Source: Acidobacteriota bacterium
GTDB taxonomy: Bacteria > Acidobacteriota > Holophagae > Holophagales > Holophagaceae
Reading direction: 5' to 3'
Length of the DNA stretch: 64,000 bases
Assembly: GCA_016192145.1 (NCBI GenBank)
Contig: JACPUT010000006.1
Location: forward strand, 62,001-126,000
Made by a program: the position numbers and the translations under genes. Shown one piece after another: positions 1 to 8,842 of the stretch (its first letter is position 1; each line of letters opens with the position of its first letter). The notes below the pieces were generated by a model. The model was not told the DNA's origin. It worked only from the letters and a program-made list of their open reading frames with translations, and did not search any database.

Positions 1-1365
1 CTGCTCCGCTTGAAGCGGGACTTCGATTCGGGTCTGCGGCGGGAGGCGGAGCTCTCGGATTCGAAGGGGAAGGCCCCCGGCCAGCGTTCCGTCGCCGTGC
101 TCTACTTCGAGAACCTCTCGGGCGTGAAGGAGGACGAGTACTTCCGGGATGGGGTCACGGAGGACATCATCACGGAGCTCTCCAAGATCCAGGGCATGCA
201 CGTGTTTTCCCGGCCCACGGTGCTCGCCTACCGCGATCGGCCTGTCACGCCCGCGCAGATCGGGCAGCAGTTGCGGGCCACCTTCGTGCTCACGGGAAGC
301 GTGCGCCGCTCGGGCAGCCGCCTGCGCATCACGGCCCAGCTCGTGGACACGCAGACGGACTTCCCCCTCTGGTCCGAGCGCTATGACCGGGAGATGCAGG
401 ACGTGTTCGAGGTGCAAGACGAGATCGCCCGGAAGATCGCGGAGGCCCTGCGCATCAAGCTCACGCCGCAGGAGCAGGAGGCCCTCTCCGCGAAGCCCAC
501 GGAGAACCTGCAGGCCTACGATCACTACCTCCGGGGGCGCAGCTACGCGCGCCGGCTCACCCGGCAGGATCTGGAATTCGCCCTCCAGATGTTCAACGAC
601 GCCGTGACGCAGGATCCGGAATTCGCCCTGGCCCATGCGGCCATCGCCAACGTCTGCGCCTACTACTTCAGCCACTACGATCGCGAGCCCTCCTGGATCG
701 ACCGGGCCCGGGCCGCGTCGGAGAAGGCGGTGGCCCTGCGGCCCGACGTCCCCGAGGTGATGGTGGCCCAGGCGTGGATCCTCTACTCCCGGGGCGAGTA
801 CCAGGACGCCGCCCGCATCCTGCGCTCCGTGGTGACCCGCAAGCGGGACTGCGAAGGGGCCTTCTACCTCCTGCTGCGCTGCCTCTTCGCTTCCGGGCAC
901 CACGCGGAGGTGGCGGCCCTGGCCGAGGAGGCCATCGAGGCCAGCGGCACCGACTACAACGTCTACGTCCCCATCCTGAATTCCCTGGGCGCCCTCTCGA
1001 AGCGGGAATCGCGGACGAACATCATGCAGCGGGCCATCCAGGCCTTCGAGCAGCACATCCGGGAGGTTCCGGAGGATGCTCGGGCCCGGAGCCTCCTCGC
1101 GGCCTACTATGCGGACCTCGGAAGGCCAGAGGATGCCAAACGGGAGGCCACCATGGCCATGACGCTGCGCCCCAACGAATCCTCCATCCTCTACAACGCG
1201 GCCTGCACCTTCTGCATGCTCAACCAGAAATCCGAGGCCCTGGACGCCATCACCAAAGCCTGGCGGGCGGGCTTCCGGGATCCCGACTGGGTCTGGGGGG
1301 ACCCGGACCTCACCCTCCTACATGGCGAGCCGGAGTTCGAGAAGCTGTATCCGCGGAAGACCTAA
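1..1365 (+). CDS. C-terminal part of a TolB-like/TPR protein, probably a Ser/Thr kinase (5' truncated by window edge)
   Basis: The reading frame is open from the first base and has no convincing start, so the gene begins upstream. The first residues (LKRDFDSG) resemble the linker that follows the kinase domain in acidobacterial serine/threonine kinases. Next comes a TolB-N-like domain at about residues 30-145 (SVAVLYFENLSG, LTGSVRRSGSRLRI). From about residue 170 to the end there are TPR-like helical repeats, a typical protein-protein interaction tail. The kinase domain itself is not in the window, so the kinase assignment is inference; a CadC-like winged-helix regulator with the same tail is the alternative. 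The stop overlaps the convergent asparaginase stop by 4 nt. Confidence 0.8.
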   Translation: MLRLKRDFDSGLRREAELSDSKGKAPGQRSVAVLYFENLSGVKEDEYFRDGVTEDIITELSKIQGMHVFSRPTVLAYRDRPVTPAQIGQQLRATFVLTGSVRRSGSRLRITAQLVDTQTDFPLWSERYDREMQDVFEVQDEIARKIAEALRIKLTPQEQEALSAKPTENLQAYDHYLRGRSYARRLTRQDLEFALQMFNDAVTQDPEFALAHAAIANVCAYYFSHYDREPSWIDRARAASEKAVALRPDVPEVMVAQAWILYSRGEYQDAARILRSVVTRKRDCEGAFYLLLRCLFASGHHAEVAALAEEAIEASGTDYNVYVPILNSLGALSKRESRTNIMQRAIQAFEQHIREVPEDARARSLLAAYYADLGRPEDAKREATMAMTLRPNESSILYNAACTFCMLNQKSEALDAITKAWRAGFRDPDWVWGDPDLTLLHGEPEFEKLYPRKT

Positions 1366-2450
1366 GCGCGATCCGCCCCCGCGAAGTCGTGCCAGTCGTA
1401 GTACCAGCGGTCCTGATCGGGATCCCAGTCGTCCCAGGTGGCCACCTTCTCCAGGGCGGGAAGGTAGGCTTCGGGCACGATGCCAGGCACGACGAAGGCC
1501 TTCTGGCGGCGCAGGCCGTAGGGGTTGCGAAGCTCGAAGCCGAGCACGCCGAGCACGGCCCGGGCCACGTACCAGGTGGCCTGCGGGTTCCAGCCGTGGG
1601 CGATCTTGATGACGACGCCGAGGCCGTTGGGGTAGTCCGGGTGGTCGATGGCGAGGCCCAGCAGGCCGTCGGCGCCCTCCTTGGCGATGACGCGGCCTTC
1701 GCAGGCCTTCATGACCGTGCTGTCCAGGCGGTTGAAGCCGCCCACGAGGTCGGGGTGGCGCACCATGGCCTCCCAGATCCAATCCTCGTTCCGCACCTTG
1801 GCGAGGCCCGCGTAGAGCACGGCCAGCTCGCCCACGGTGTTGCTCACGGTGGGCAGGCCGCAGCCGTCCTTGGCCGTGCGCAGGGGTTCCCAGGTAGGCC
1901 CAAGGAAGCGGCGCAGCTGCTCCAGGTAGGCGAGGAAGAAGGGGTGCTGGGGCAGCATGTAGCCGGCCCGATTCCAGCCCTTGCCGCGGCAGCCGCGGAG
2001 GATGGCGGCGTGCTCGCCGGAGCAGCAGTGGTACCAGCGGCGGGGGCGCCGCACTTGCCGGCCGAACTGGATGAGGGGCACGTCCAGGGGCGTGAGCATG
2101 AGGGGCTGTTCGCTCTCGGGCAGCAGGCTCGTGGCGGCGGCCACGTGTTCCGTATCGCCGTTGTGGCTGGCCACGCTGATGGCCTTCTGTTCCCAGGTGC
2201 AGCCTTCGAGTTCCTTCGTGAAGACCTTGATCATCAGGGGCTTCATCATCGAACGGCCGTAGCAGAGCACGTTGCCACCGAAGGAGTGGATGATCTCCGA
2301 TCCATGGGCCCAGGCCACGGCCCCGTGGATGGTCGTCTCCGACACGTCGAAGCGACGGTAGTCCACGAGGGGCTGCCAATCCACGTCGCGGCCCGTGGGG
2401 ATGCCCGCGATGTGTTCGCCGAGGGGGCTGCTGGGGTAGAAGGTCGTCAT
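1362..2450 (-). CDS. L-asparaginase II family (thermolabile, Rhizobium type)
   Basis: This 362-residue protein matches the AnsA/asparaginase II family (Pfam PF06089), which hydrolyses asparagine to aspartate and ammonia and is unrelated to E. coli AnsA/AnsB. Family features visible are the GRSMMKPLM stretch near residue 65, SVASHNGDTEH near 93, CCSGEHAAIL near 142 and a glycine-rich DGCGLPTVSN near 193. In most relatives the CSG motif reads CSGKHAxML; here Lys is Glu, so exact substrate preference is uncertain. No signal peptide is evident, so it is cytoplasmic. The start ATG at 2450 follows a GGAG-like site. A GCGAAT-type inverted repeat lies directly upstream. Confidence 0.85.
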   Translation of the reverse strand: MTTFYPSSPLGEHIAGIPTGRDVDWQPLVDYRRFDVSETTIHGAVAWAHGSEIIHSFGGNVLCYGRSMMKPLMIKVFTKELEGCTWEQKAISVASHNGDTEHVAAATSLLPESEQPLMLTPLDVPLIQFGRQVRRPRRWYHCCSGEHAAILRGCRGKGWNRAGYMLPQHPFFLAYLEQLRRFLGPTWEPLRTAKDGCGLPTVSNTVGELAVLYAGLAKVRNEDWIWEAMVRHPDLVGGFNRLDSTVMKACEGRVIAKEGADGLLGLAIDHPDYPNGLGVVIKIAHGWNPQATWYVARAVLGVLGFELRNPYGLRRQKAFVVPGIVPEAYLPALEKVATWDDWDPDQDRWYYDWHDFAGADRA

Positions 2451-2477
2451 GGGATCAACTCAGGAGAAACGATATTG

Positions 2478-2551
2478 AACCGCGAATGACGCGAATGGAC
2501 GCGAATCGAAATTTGGCCTTTCATTCGCGCAAATTCGCGTCATTCGCGGTT
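2478..2551. repeat. GCGAAT-type intergenic inverted repeat, copy 1
   Basis: The left arm starts AACCGCGAATGACGCGAAT and the right arm is its near-perfect reverse complement ending ATTCGCGTCATTCGCGGTT, with about 20 bases between them. The stop codon of the leftward flavin-oxidoreductase gene lies inside the right arm, so its last residues (INRE) are repeat-encoded. A second copy with the same arms lies at 23769-23847. Confidence 0.9.
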
Positions 2552-3778
2552 TATAGCTTTATGCACGCCCTGAACTCGCGGTGCCACTTCCGCCATGAAG
2601 GCCTCCATGCCCCGGATCACGCGATCGCAGTCGTGGTCGAAGAAATCGAACCAGAGCATGAGGCGATCCTCGGGGTGGAAGCGGGCGAGGATCTGCTGGG
2701 CCACGTCCTGGGGGTTGCCGATGAGGGCGTTGTCGGCGGCGCCTTCCACCTTCTTGGGGTCGAGGGTGCCGTCCAGGGCCTTCCAGTAGGCGCCGAGGGC
2801 CTTGGTGGCATGGGCCTTCGCCGCTTCGCGCTGGGCCTCGGGGGTCTTGTCCGCATCCGCGTTGAGGAAGACGAAGACCGTACGGGGCATGTAGTCCCGC
2901 TGCCAGGCCCCGCCCGCGGGATGGTAGGCCTTGGCCATGCGGCGGTGCGTGTCCTCGATGATCTCGGGCTTCGTGATGCTGAGGTTGAAGACCTGCACGG
3001 GGCTGAAGGTGTTGGCGAACTCCTGGAGCTTGGGGTCGTGGCTGCCGATCACCGGCTGCACGAGCTCCCGGCGCCACTCCGCCGGCACGATCTTGGTGAC
3101 CTCGAAGGTCCAGCGGCGGGGCAGGGGGATGAGGTCGCCCGCTACGGCGGCGAGGCCGCGGATGCGCTGCCATTCCTCTTCGGTGCGGAAGTCCTCGCGT
3201 TGAAGCGCGTACTCGGGGACCTCCTGGCTGGAGAAAGTGTCGCCCCGCAGGGCCCGGAGGAAGATCTCCGTGGCCTCCCAGAAGAGCTTGCCCTTCACCT
3301 GGGGCCAGGCGGCCTCCTCCCAATCGTTGCGGGCGTCCACGCCGGTGACGCGGTTCATGAAATCGAAGCGGCCGGCGCTGAAGCCCAGGTGCAGGCGGCG
3401 CTTCTCATCCCCGTTCAACCCGTGGTAGCTGGCCCAGGTGGCCACGCGTTCGGCGTGGGCCAGGGGTCCCCCGTTGCAGACGATGTTCATCACCGCCGGG
3501 CCCACCTCGATGCGCGTCGTGCGGTGGAAGACCTGGGTGGCCAGCTGGAGGATGTCCCCATTGAGCCCCACCTCCCCTTCCCAATGGGGCACCACGGGCT
3601 TGCGATGGGCCTTCTGCACCTCGCTGCTGTAGTGGCTCTCCGCCACCCAGGCCACCCCGTAGCCGAGGCGGTCCCCCGCCTCCACCTGCCGGAAGAAGTT
3701 GCGGAACATCGTCGCCTCGTCGGGAGTGTGACCGTCGACGGGGGTCTGGGAGATGGAGAAGAACAGATCGAAGCGCAT
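2540..3778 (-). CDS. LLM-class flavin-dependent oxidoreductase (luciferase-like)
   Basis: A 412-residue luciferase-like monooxygenase homologue. The N-terminal MRFDLFFSISQTP is a typical first beta strand of the TIM barrel. Further family features are GYGVAWVAESHYSSE near residue 45, QVFHRTTRIEVGPAVMNI near 85 and HLGFSAGRFDFMN near 132. Such enzymes use F420H2 or FMNH2, but substrate cannot be read from sequence. The frame extends 13 codons upstream, but those codons come from a heptad repeat, so the ATG at 3778 is chosen. The C-terminal residues INRE come from the GCGAAT repeat. Confidence 0.82.
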   Translation of the reverse strand: MRFDLFFSISQTPVDGHTPDEATMFRNFFRQVEAGDRLGYGVAWVAESHYSSEVQKAHRKPVVPHWEGEVGLNGDILQLATQVFHRTTRIEVGPAVMNIVCNGGPLAHAERVATWASYHGLNGDEKRRLHLGFSAGRFDFMNRVTGVDARNDWEEAAWPQVKGKLFWEATEIFLRALRGDTFSSQEVPEYALQREDFRTEEEWQRIRGLAAVAGDLIPLPRRWTFEVTKIVPAEWRRELVQPVIGSHDPKLQEFANTFSPVQVFNLSITKPEIIEDTHRRMAKAYHPAGGAWQRDYMPRTVFVFLNADADKTPEAQREAAKAHATKALGAYWKALDGTLDPKKVEGAADNALIGNPQDVAQQILARFHPEDRLMLWFDFFDHDCDRVIRGMEAFMAEVAPRVQGVHKAINRE

Positions 3779-4235
3779 GGGTCCTTGGTCCTTAGTCCTT
3801 AGTCCTTGGCTCCGCATGCGGAGACAGGGGCTTCGGTCCCTTCAATGAGGAATGCAGGCCTTTCAAAGCGGGGACGAGGTTGGTCCAGTCGCGATGGAGT
3901 TCGGAAGACCCATCCAGGTAACCAAGTCTAGAGGCGACTTCCAGGAGGTAGGCCAACTCCGAGGCCGAACCCAGGGAAATCGACACGAAATGACGAAACT
4001 CAGATTCCGTGTGTCGAGCACATCCCTCTACCAGGTTTGTGGCAACCGAGATTGCCGCGCGCCGGATTTGGGACTGGAGCCCGAACCTTTCCTCAGTGGG
4101 AAATCCTTTGGTTTCAAGGTACGTGGGTGCCAGAAGCCGATCGGCCTCCTGGAATACCTTCAATTTCCGGTGATCTCGGCTCATCGAATGGGTCGGCGCC
4201 AGCTAAGGACTAAGGACTAAAGACCAAGGACTAAA
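3779..4235. repeat. TCCTTAG-type heptad inverted repeat enclosing a gene
   Basis: The left arm (3779-3811) is built from period-7 TCCTTAG/TCCTTGG units and the right arm (4203-4235) from the complementary CTAAGGA/CCAAGGA units. Elsewhere in the window the same arms are about 30 bases apart (21295-21404, 40394-40487); here they are about 390 bases apart and enclose one gene. The stop codons of the enclosed gene (3792) and of the SDR gene (4231) are inside the arms. Confidence 0.85.
3792..4184 (-). CDS. Four-helix-bundle protein (S23 / 23S rRNA intervening-sequence family)
   Basis: A 130-residue protein of the family first found in intervening sequences of 23S rRNA (TIGR02436 type). Diagnostic stretches are LKVFQEADRLL, GLQSQIRRAAISVATNLVEG near residue 35, and SISLGSASELAYLLEVASRLGYL near 68. 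It is expected to fold as a helical bundle that may bind nucleic acid; function is not known. It is not in an rRNA gene here. It lies inside a heptad inverted repeat, and its last residues (EPRTKD) and stop are encoded by the repeat arm, so gene and element appear to travel together. That last point is inference. Confidence 0.85.
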   Translation of the reverse strand: MSRDHRKLKVFQEADRLLAPTYLETKGFPTEERFGLQSQIRRAAISVATNLVEGCARHTESEFRHFVSISLGSASELAYLLEVASRLGYLDGSSELHRDWTNLVPALKGLHSSLKGPKPLSPHAEPRTKD

Positions 4236-5022
4236 TCGCGTTCATCCTTCCGCCATCCACGGCGATGCTCTGTCCGCGGATATAGGCGGCATGGGGGCCG
4301 GCGAGGAAGGCGATCATGGCGGCGGTCTCGCGGGGGTCGGCCACGCGGCCCTCGGGGATGATCCGCACCATGTCCGCCTGAACTTCCGCCACGGTCTTGC
4401 CGGTGCGCGCGGCGGTGGCCTCCTCGATGGCCTCCAGGCGCTCGGTGGCCGTGGCGCCCGGGAGCACGTTGTTGATGGTCACGTGGGGGGGCAGTTCCTT
4501 GGAGAGGGTCTTGGCCCAGGAGGCCGTGGCGCCGCGGATGGTATTGGAGACGCCGAGGTTCGGCAGGGGCTCCCGGACGCTGGTGGAGATCACGTTGATG
4601 ATGCGGCCGTACTTGGCCTTCACCATGCCCGGAAGGAGAAGCTGCACGAGGAGGTGGGGGGCCATGAGCAGGCGGCCGAAGGCCAGGGCGAAGTCGGCTT
4701 CGGTCGCCTGGAGGATGGGGCCGCCGGGAGGGCCTCCGGCGTTGTTCACGAGGATGTCGACGGGGCCGTGGACGGCGAGGAACTCCTCCATTTGGATTTT
4801 GAGGCCGGCACGATCCTCCAGATCCGCCACCAGCACGTGGACCTGGGGTGCACCCGCGGCCTTGAGCACCTGCCGGAGTTCCTCAAGCTTGTCCTCCGAA
4901 CGGGCAACCACAGTGACGGCGGCGCCCTTGGCCGCGAGAGCCAGCGCGGCGGCGCGGCCGATGCCGGCGCTGGCGCCGGTGACCAGGGCGTGGTGCCCCA
5001 GGAGATCGTGATCATGCACCAT
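4231..5022 (-). CDS. SDR-family NAD(P)-dependent oxidoreductase
   Basis: A 263-residue classical short-chain dehydrogenase. Visible features are the cofactor motif TGASAGIGRA near residue 16, NNAGG near 92, a Ser in VISTSVRE near 145 and the C-terminal SIAVDGGRMNAI. The usual catalytic YxxxK is not obvious: the expected region reads NTIRGATASWAKTL, so Tyr appears to be replaced, as in some divergent SDRs. Substrate is unknown. It overlaps the upstream tryptophan dioxygenase gene by 11 nt, so the two are probably co-translated, although no link to kynurenine metabolism can be shown. The stop lies in the heptad repeat arm. Confidence 0.82.
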   Translation of the reverse strand: MVHDHDLLGHHALVTGASAGIGRAAALALAAKGAAVTVVARSEDKLEELRQVLKAAGAPQVHVLVADLEDRAGLKIQMEEFLAVHGPVDILVNNAGGPPGGPILQATEADFALAFGRLLMAPHLLVQLLLPGMVKAKYGRIINVISTSVREPLPNLGVSNTIRGATASWAKTLSKELPPHVTINNVLPGATATERLEAIEEATAARTGKTVAEVQADMVRIIPEGRVADPRETAAMIAFLAGPHAAYIRGQSIAVDGGRMNAI

Positions 5023-5836
5023 AGGTGCCTCCTCCCAAGCGGGAACGGACTTCCCACAGGAGGGGGAAGAAGCGGTGTTCGGTGCGGCCCTTGAGGTAGT
5101 TCACGCCGGGATCCTTGAAGGCATCCTCGCCGCTCATCTTCATCTGGTCCGTGTGCTGCACGCCGGTGCCCGGTTTGAAGCCGATCATGCGCTCGGCCAT
5201 GAGGTAGTGGCGGTTGCGCCAGATGCGGAAGGCCTCGTCGTACTCGATCATGGCCTCCGCCAGCTGGTGCAGATCGAGCATGCGCTCGTTGCCGTACACC
5301 TCGACGAGGGCGTGGAGCTGCTGCTCCTTGTCGGAAACCTGGAAGCCCCGGCTGTGCAGGAGATCCACGAAGCCATCCCAGAGGCTGGCGTCGTGGAGGG
5401 CCTCCTTGAGCAGGCCCGTGTTGGCGGGATCGCCGGGATAGAGCTGGAGGTAGCGGGGATCCTTCATGCCGGAGTAGAACTCCAGGGCCCGGAACTGGGC
5501 GCTCTGGAGGCCGGAGGCGGGTTTGAGGCAATCGCGGAATTCCAGGAACTTCGCCGGGCTCATGGTCTCCATGACGTGCATCTGCTGGATGAGCACCCGC
5601 GTGATCTCGATGCAGCGGCGCAGGAGCCAGTAGGCGGGGCCCGCATGGCCCTTCTGCAGATGCCCGATGGTGGCCCGGGCCTCGTGCAGGAGGAGCTTGA
5701 ACCAGAGCTCGTAGACCTGGTGGACGATGATGAACTGCATCTCGTCGTGGGCCTCGGGCTCGCTCAGCGGCTTCTGGAGGCTCAGAAGCCCCTGGATCTG
5801 GAGGTAGCTCTCATAGGAAGGCTGGGAGGTGGACAT
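5012..5836 (-). CDS. kynA: Tryptophan 2,3-dioxygenase
   Basis: A 274-residue haem dioxygenase that opens the indole ring of L-tryptophan to N-formylkynurenine, the first step of the kynurenine pathway. Hallmarks are MQFIIVHQVYELWFK near residue 33, containing the distal histidine, LLRRCIEITRVL near 70, QSAQFRALEFYSG near 107, and RNRHYLMAERMIGFKPGTG near 208, containing the proximal haem-ligand His. Length and motifs match the family over its whole extent. It is first in a two-gene unit with the SDR gene. No kynureninase or formamidase is present in the window. Confidence 0.95.
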   Translation of the reverse strand: MSTSQPSYESYLQIQGLLSLQKPLSEPEAHDEMQFIIVHQVYELWFKLLLHEARATIGHLQKGHAGPAYWLLRRCIEITRVLIQQMHVMETMSPAKFLEFRDCLKPASGLQSAQFRALEFYSGMKDPRYLQLYPGDPANTGLLKEALHDASLWDGFVDLLHSRGFQVSDKEQQLHALVEVYGNERMLDLHQLAEAMIEYDEAFRIWRNRHYLMAERMIGFKPGTGVQHTDQMKMSGEDAFKDPGVNYLKGRTEHRFFPLLWEVRSRLGGGTYGA

Positions 5837-5882
5837 GGCCCCAGTTTAACGGGGGTCCCGCGCGTCCGCCTGGTGGGAATCT

Positions 5883-7364
5883 TCAGCTCACCACCTGGTT
5901 TCGGCCCCGTTCCTTGGCCTCGTAGAGGCGGGCGTCGGCCCGGGCCAGGAGGGTGGGGACCTCGTCGCCCTCGCCGTCGAGCACGGCGATGCCCACGCTC
6001 ACGGTGACCACCTTTTGTTCCGGGAGCCCGGGCACTTCTTCCGCCTCCATACCTGCGCGGATGCGCTCGGCGAGGAGGCGGGCCCCCTCGAGGTCGGTCC
6101 GAGGGCAGAGCACGAGGAATTCCTCGCCGCCCATGCGGGCGAGGCGATCGACTTTCCGGAGGGCGAAGCTCATGCGCTGGGCGGCGACGCCGAGCACCTG
6201 ATCCCCGGCGGGATGCCCATAGGCGTCGTTGATGTGCTTGAACCGATCCAGATCCAGGGCCAGGACCGAAAGGGGCAGGCCGTAGCGGCGGGCCTGCTCC
6301 ACTTCGTGGTCCAGCAGCTCGATCATGTGGCGCCGGTTGTAGAGCCCCGTGAGGGGATCCCGGATGGCCTGCTGGTAGAGGAGGGCGTGGCTCCGCTCGA
6401 GGCCCATGACCCGGGCGAGCTCATCGAAGGCGATATCGAAGAGGCGCTGCTGATCCTCCCAGGTCTCCTCTTCCAGGAGCAGGGCGACGGCGCCCAGGTG
6501 GGCATGGCCCCGGAGCCCGATGGGCTGGCCGGCGACCACGGGATGGCGAAGCTGAAGGCCCCGCTCTTCCGAGCCATCGGCTTCCGTCCAGGCGATGGTG
6601 GGCGGGGCGTCGAGCTGGAGGCTCTCCTGGAGGCGGAGTTCCAGTTCCGTTCGGCGCGAAGCCGGCGCGCAGGGCCCGTGGATGCCCACGGCCTTGACGT
6701 GATCCCCTTCGAGGTAGGCCATGGCCACGGCCCCGGGCAGGATCAATTCCTGGACGACCCCCAGGAAGCCCTCCGCGAGGCTGCGCGAGTTGTGATCGGC
6801 GGTGTAGAGCGTGCTCACCGCGTTGCGCATGGCGCTCTCAAGCAGCCGCTGCTCCAGGGCCCGGCCCAGGTGGCGTTGGATGGATTCGATGGAGAAGTTG
6901 TCCTCGGCGATCTTGGGGACGAGCCCCTCCAGCCGGGGACGCCGGGGCACTTCCGCCAGGTGCTCGGCGGCGGCGACCACGCTGTTCATCTCGCGGCCCT
7001 TCACGAGGAACCGATCCGCCCCGCAGGTGCGGGCCCAGAACCGGCTCAGGCAACCGCCCTGGGCGGTGAGGAGGATGACGGGCAGATGCCTCGTGGCGCG
7101 ATCATCCTTGAGCAGCCGGCAGAGTTGATAGCCATCGAGCATGGGCATCTGGCAATCGCTGACGACGATATCGGGCATGGCCGACGAGATGAGGATCAGC
7201 GCCTCGGCCCCGTTCTTCGCCTCGGTGATCTGATGGCCCGCGTGCTGGAACAGGTAGCGCAACAGGGCCAGCTGAATGGGATTGTCATCCACCAGCAGAA
7301 CCTGGAGTCCCTTCGACGTGGGCGCGCTCATGGGGTTGATATCGGTGTCAAATTGCCCAGCCAT
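5883..7364 (-). CDS. Response regulator with C-terminal GGDEF diguanylate cyclase domain
   Basis: A 493-residue protein. The receiver is at about residues 18-135 (LLVDDNPIQLALLRY; phospho-acceptor Asp in IVVSDCQMPMLDGY). A middle GAF-like segment follows, then a GGDEF domain at about 325-490 with active-site GGEEF and the inhibitory RxxD site (RKVD) five residues before it. It is therefore expected to make c-di-GMP with product feedback. The ATG at 7364 is preceded by GAGGAAAATA, a good ribosome site, which favours it over the internal Met 12. It is encoded divergently from the NFACT gene with about 50 bases between them. No cognate kinase is adjacent. Confidence 0.93.
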   Translation of the reverse strand: MAGQFDTDINPMSAPTSKGLQVLLVDDNPIQLALLRYLFQHAGHQITEAKNGAEALILISSAMPDIVVSDCQMPMLDGYQLCRLLKDDRATRHLPVILLTAQGGCLSRFWARTCGADRFLVKGREMNSVVAAAEHLAEVPRRPRLEGLVPKIAEDNFSIESIQRHLGRALEQRLLESAMRNAVSTLYTADHNSRSLAEGFLGVVQELILPGAVAMAYLEGDHVKAVGIHGPCAPASRRTELELRLQESLQLDAPPTIAWTEADGSEERGLQLRHPVVAGQPIGLRGHAHLGAVALLLEEETWEDQQRLFDIAFDELARVMGLERSHALLYQQAIRDPLTGLYNRRHMIELLDHEVEQARRYGLPLSVLALDLDRFKHINDAYGHPAGDQVLGVAAQRMSFALRKVDRLARMGGEEFLVLCPRTDLEGARLLAERIRAGMEAEEVPGLPEQKVVTVSVGIAVLDGEGDEVPTLLARADARLYEAKERGRNQVVS

Positions 7365-7414
7365 TATTTTCCTCGGGGGTGCCTGTCAGGTTGGGAGGCT
7401 GGATACTGGATGCC

Positions 7415-8842
7415 ATGGATGCACCGTTGCTACTGAGTTTGGCCCAGGATCGGGTGCGCACGCATGGGGATCTCGGCCTGGAAGGGGCCTGGGCCAGCGG
7501 GCGGGCCCTGGGTCTCGCCTGGCGCAAGGAAGGCTGGGTACTGCTGCTGCAGCCTCGGCCGGAGCTCTGGCTGTTGCCCACGGCCCATCCCGCCTGGAAG
7601 CGGCTGGAATCCGAGGCGGGCAAGGACAGTGGGCGGGCCTGGGGGGCTTGGCTCAAGGGGGCCCGATTGCGGGAAGCGCAGGGGGATCCTCGCGAGCGAT
7701 GGATTGGCCTCATCTTCCAGCGCCGGGTCATCACGGGGCGCATGGAGACGGTCCGCGTCGCTTTCCAGGCCATCCCCGGCCGGGCCGGGATCCGCATGGA
7801 CGGGGTGGATGTCCAGTCGGGCCGCCTGGGCCTTGGCGTTCCCTTCGCGGCGGCCGCGCCGGAGCCCGGGGAGGATCCTCCGCCCCTGCGCCGGTGGCGG
7901 GAGACCTGGGGGGATCGGCTGGAGAAGGCCCTGGGGGGTCTCATCCCGGAGGTGATGGAGGGCGAGGGCTCCCTCGCGGAGCGGCACGGGCAGTGGTCCC
8001 AGCGTCGCGCCCAGGAGCTGATCCTGGGTCCGGTGGAAGCCGCCCGCCGGCGCCTCCTGGATCAGGAGGGAAAGCGGCTGGAGAAGCTGGCGACGGTGAT
8101 CGCCCAGGACCGGGTTCGCCACGAGGCCGGGCAGGCCATCCGAAACCAGGCCGCTCGCATCTCGGCGGAGTTGTGGCGCCTCAAGGGGGCCAGTGGCACC
8201 GTGGCCCTGCTCGATGGATCCAAAGTGGAACTCCCCGTGGGGGACACCGTCGAAGCCGCCGCCCAGCGCTGGTTCCAGCAGGCCAAGAAGGCGGAGCGCG
8301 GTCTGCAGCGGGTGGCGGAGCTGGAAGGGGAGCTGGCTCGGGGCCGAGCGGAGCACGCCCGGAAGGTCGCGGCCTTCGAAGGGGGTGAAACCGAGCCCGC
8401 TCCGGTGAAACTGAAGGCGTCCACCAAGGACAAGGGGAAGAAGCACGTGAAGGATGAACGGGGCGGCAAGCGGGCGGATGGCAAGGGCAAGGCCTTCCGC
8501 AGCGTGATGATCGAGGGCTTCGAAGTGCTCATCGGCAAGGGGGACGCCGAGAACGATCAGCTCACCTTCAAGGTGGCCGACAACCTGGATATCTGGCTGC
8601 ACGTGGCCTCCCATCCCGGCAGCCACGTCGTCATCCGCAACCCCGACAAGCTCAGCGAGCTGCCCCGGGAGGTGGTGGAGCGGGCCGCGGAGCTGGCGGC
8701 CTTCCACTCCAAGGCCAAGGACGGTGGCAAGGTGGAAGTGCACGTGGCCCGCATCGCCGACATCAGCAAGCCCAAGGGGTTCGCTCCGGGGAAGGTGATT
8801 TTGAAAAAGTGGACGGGAGTTCGGGTGTATCCGAAGCCTTAA
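7415..8842 (+). CDS. NFACT family protein (Rqc2/RqcH-like)
   Basis: A 475-residue protein with an N-terminal NFACT-N-like region, a central charged coiled-coil (about 200-320) and a clear C-terminal NFACT-R domain from about residue 360 (FRSVMIEGFEVLIGKGDAENDQL, DIWLHVASHPGSHVVI). Family members bind obstructed 50S subunits and tRNA in bacterial ribosome quality control, or bind fibronectin. NFACT-N is divergent and a Lys-rich linker precedes NFACT-R. The start is the ATG at 7415; an earlier in-frame Met lies too near the divergent gene. Its last codons are repeated 106 bases downstream. Confidence 0.85.
   Translation: MDAPLLLSLAQDRVRTHGDLGLEGAWASGRALGLAWRKEGWVLLLQPRPELWLLPTAHPAWKRLESEAGKDSGRAWGAWLKGARLREAQGDPRERWIGLIFQRRVITGRMETVRVAFQAIPGRAGIRMDGVDVQSGRLGLGVPFAAAAPEPGEDPPPLRRWRETWGDRLEKALGGLIPEVMEGEGSLAERHGQWSQRRAQELILGPVEAARRRLLDQEGKRLEKLATVIAQDRVRHEAGQAIRNQAARISAELWRLKGASGTVALLDGSKVELPVGDTVEAAAQRWFQQAKKAERGLQRVAELEGELARGRAEHARKVAAFEGGETEPAPVKLKASTKDKGKKHVKDERGGKRADGKGKAFRSVMIEGFEVLIGKGDAENDQLTFKVADNLDIWLHVASHPGSHVVIRNPDKLSELPREVVERAAELAAFHSKAKDGGKVEVHVARIADISKPKGFAPGKVILKKWTGVRVYPKP

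Noticed and set aside
774-2489. Long open frame on the plus strand across the asparaginase gene
   Set aside because: It is antisense to a clear asparaginase with Gly/Ala/His-rich composition typical of shadow frames in GC-rich DNA.
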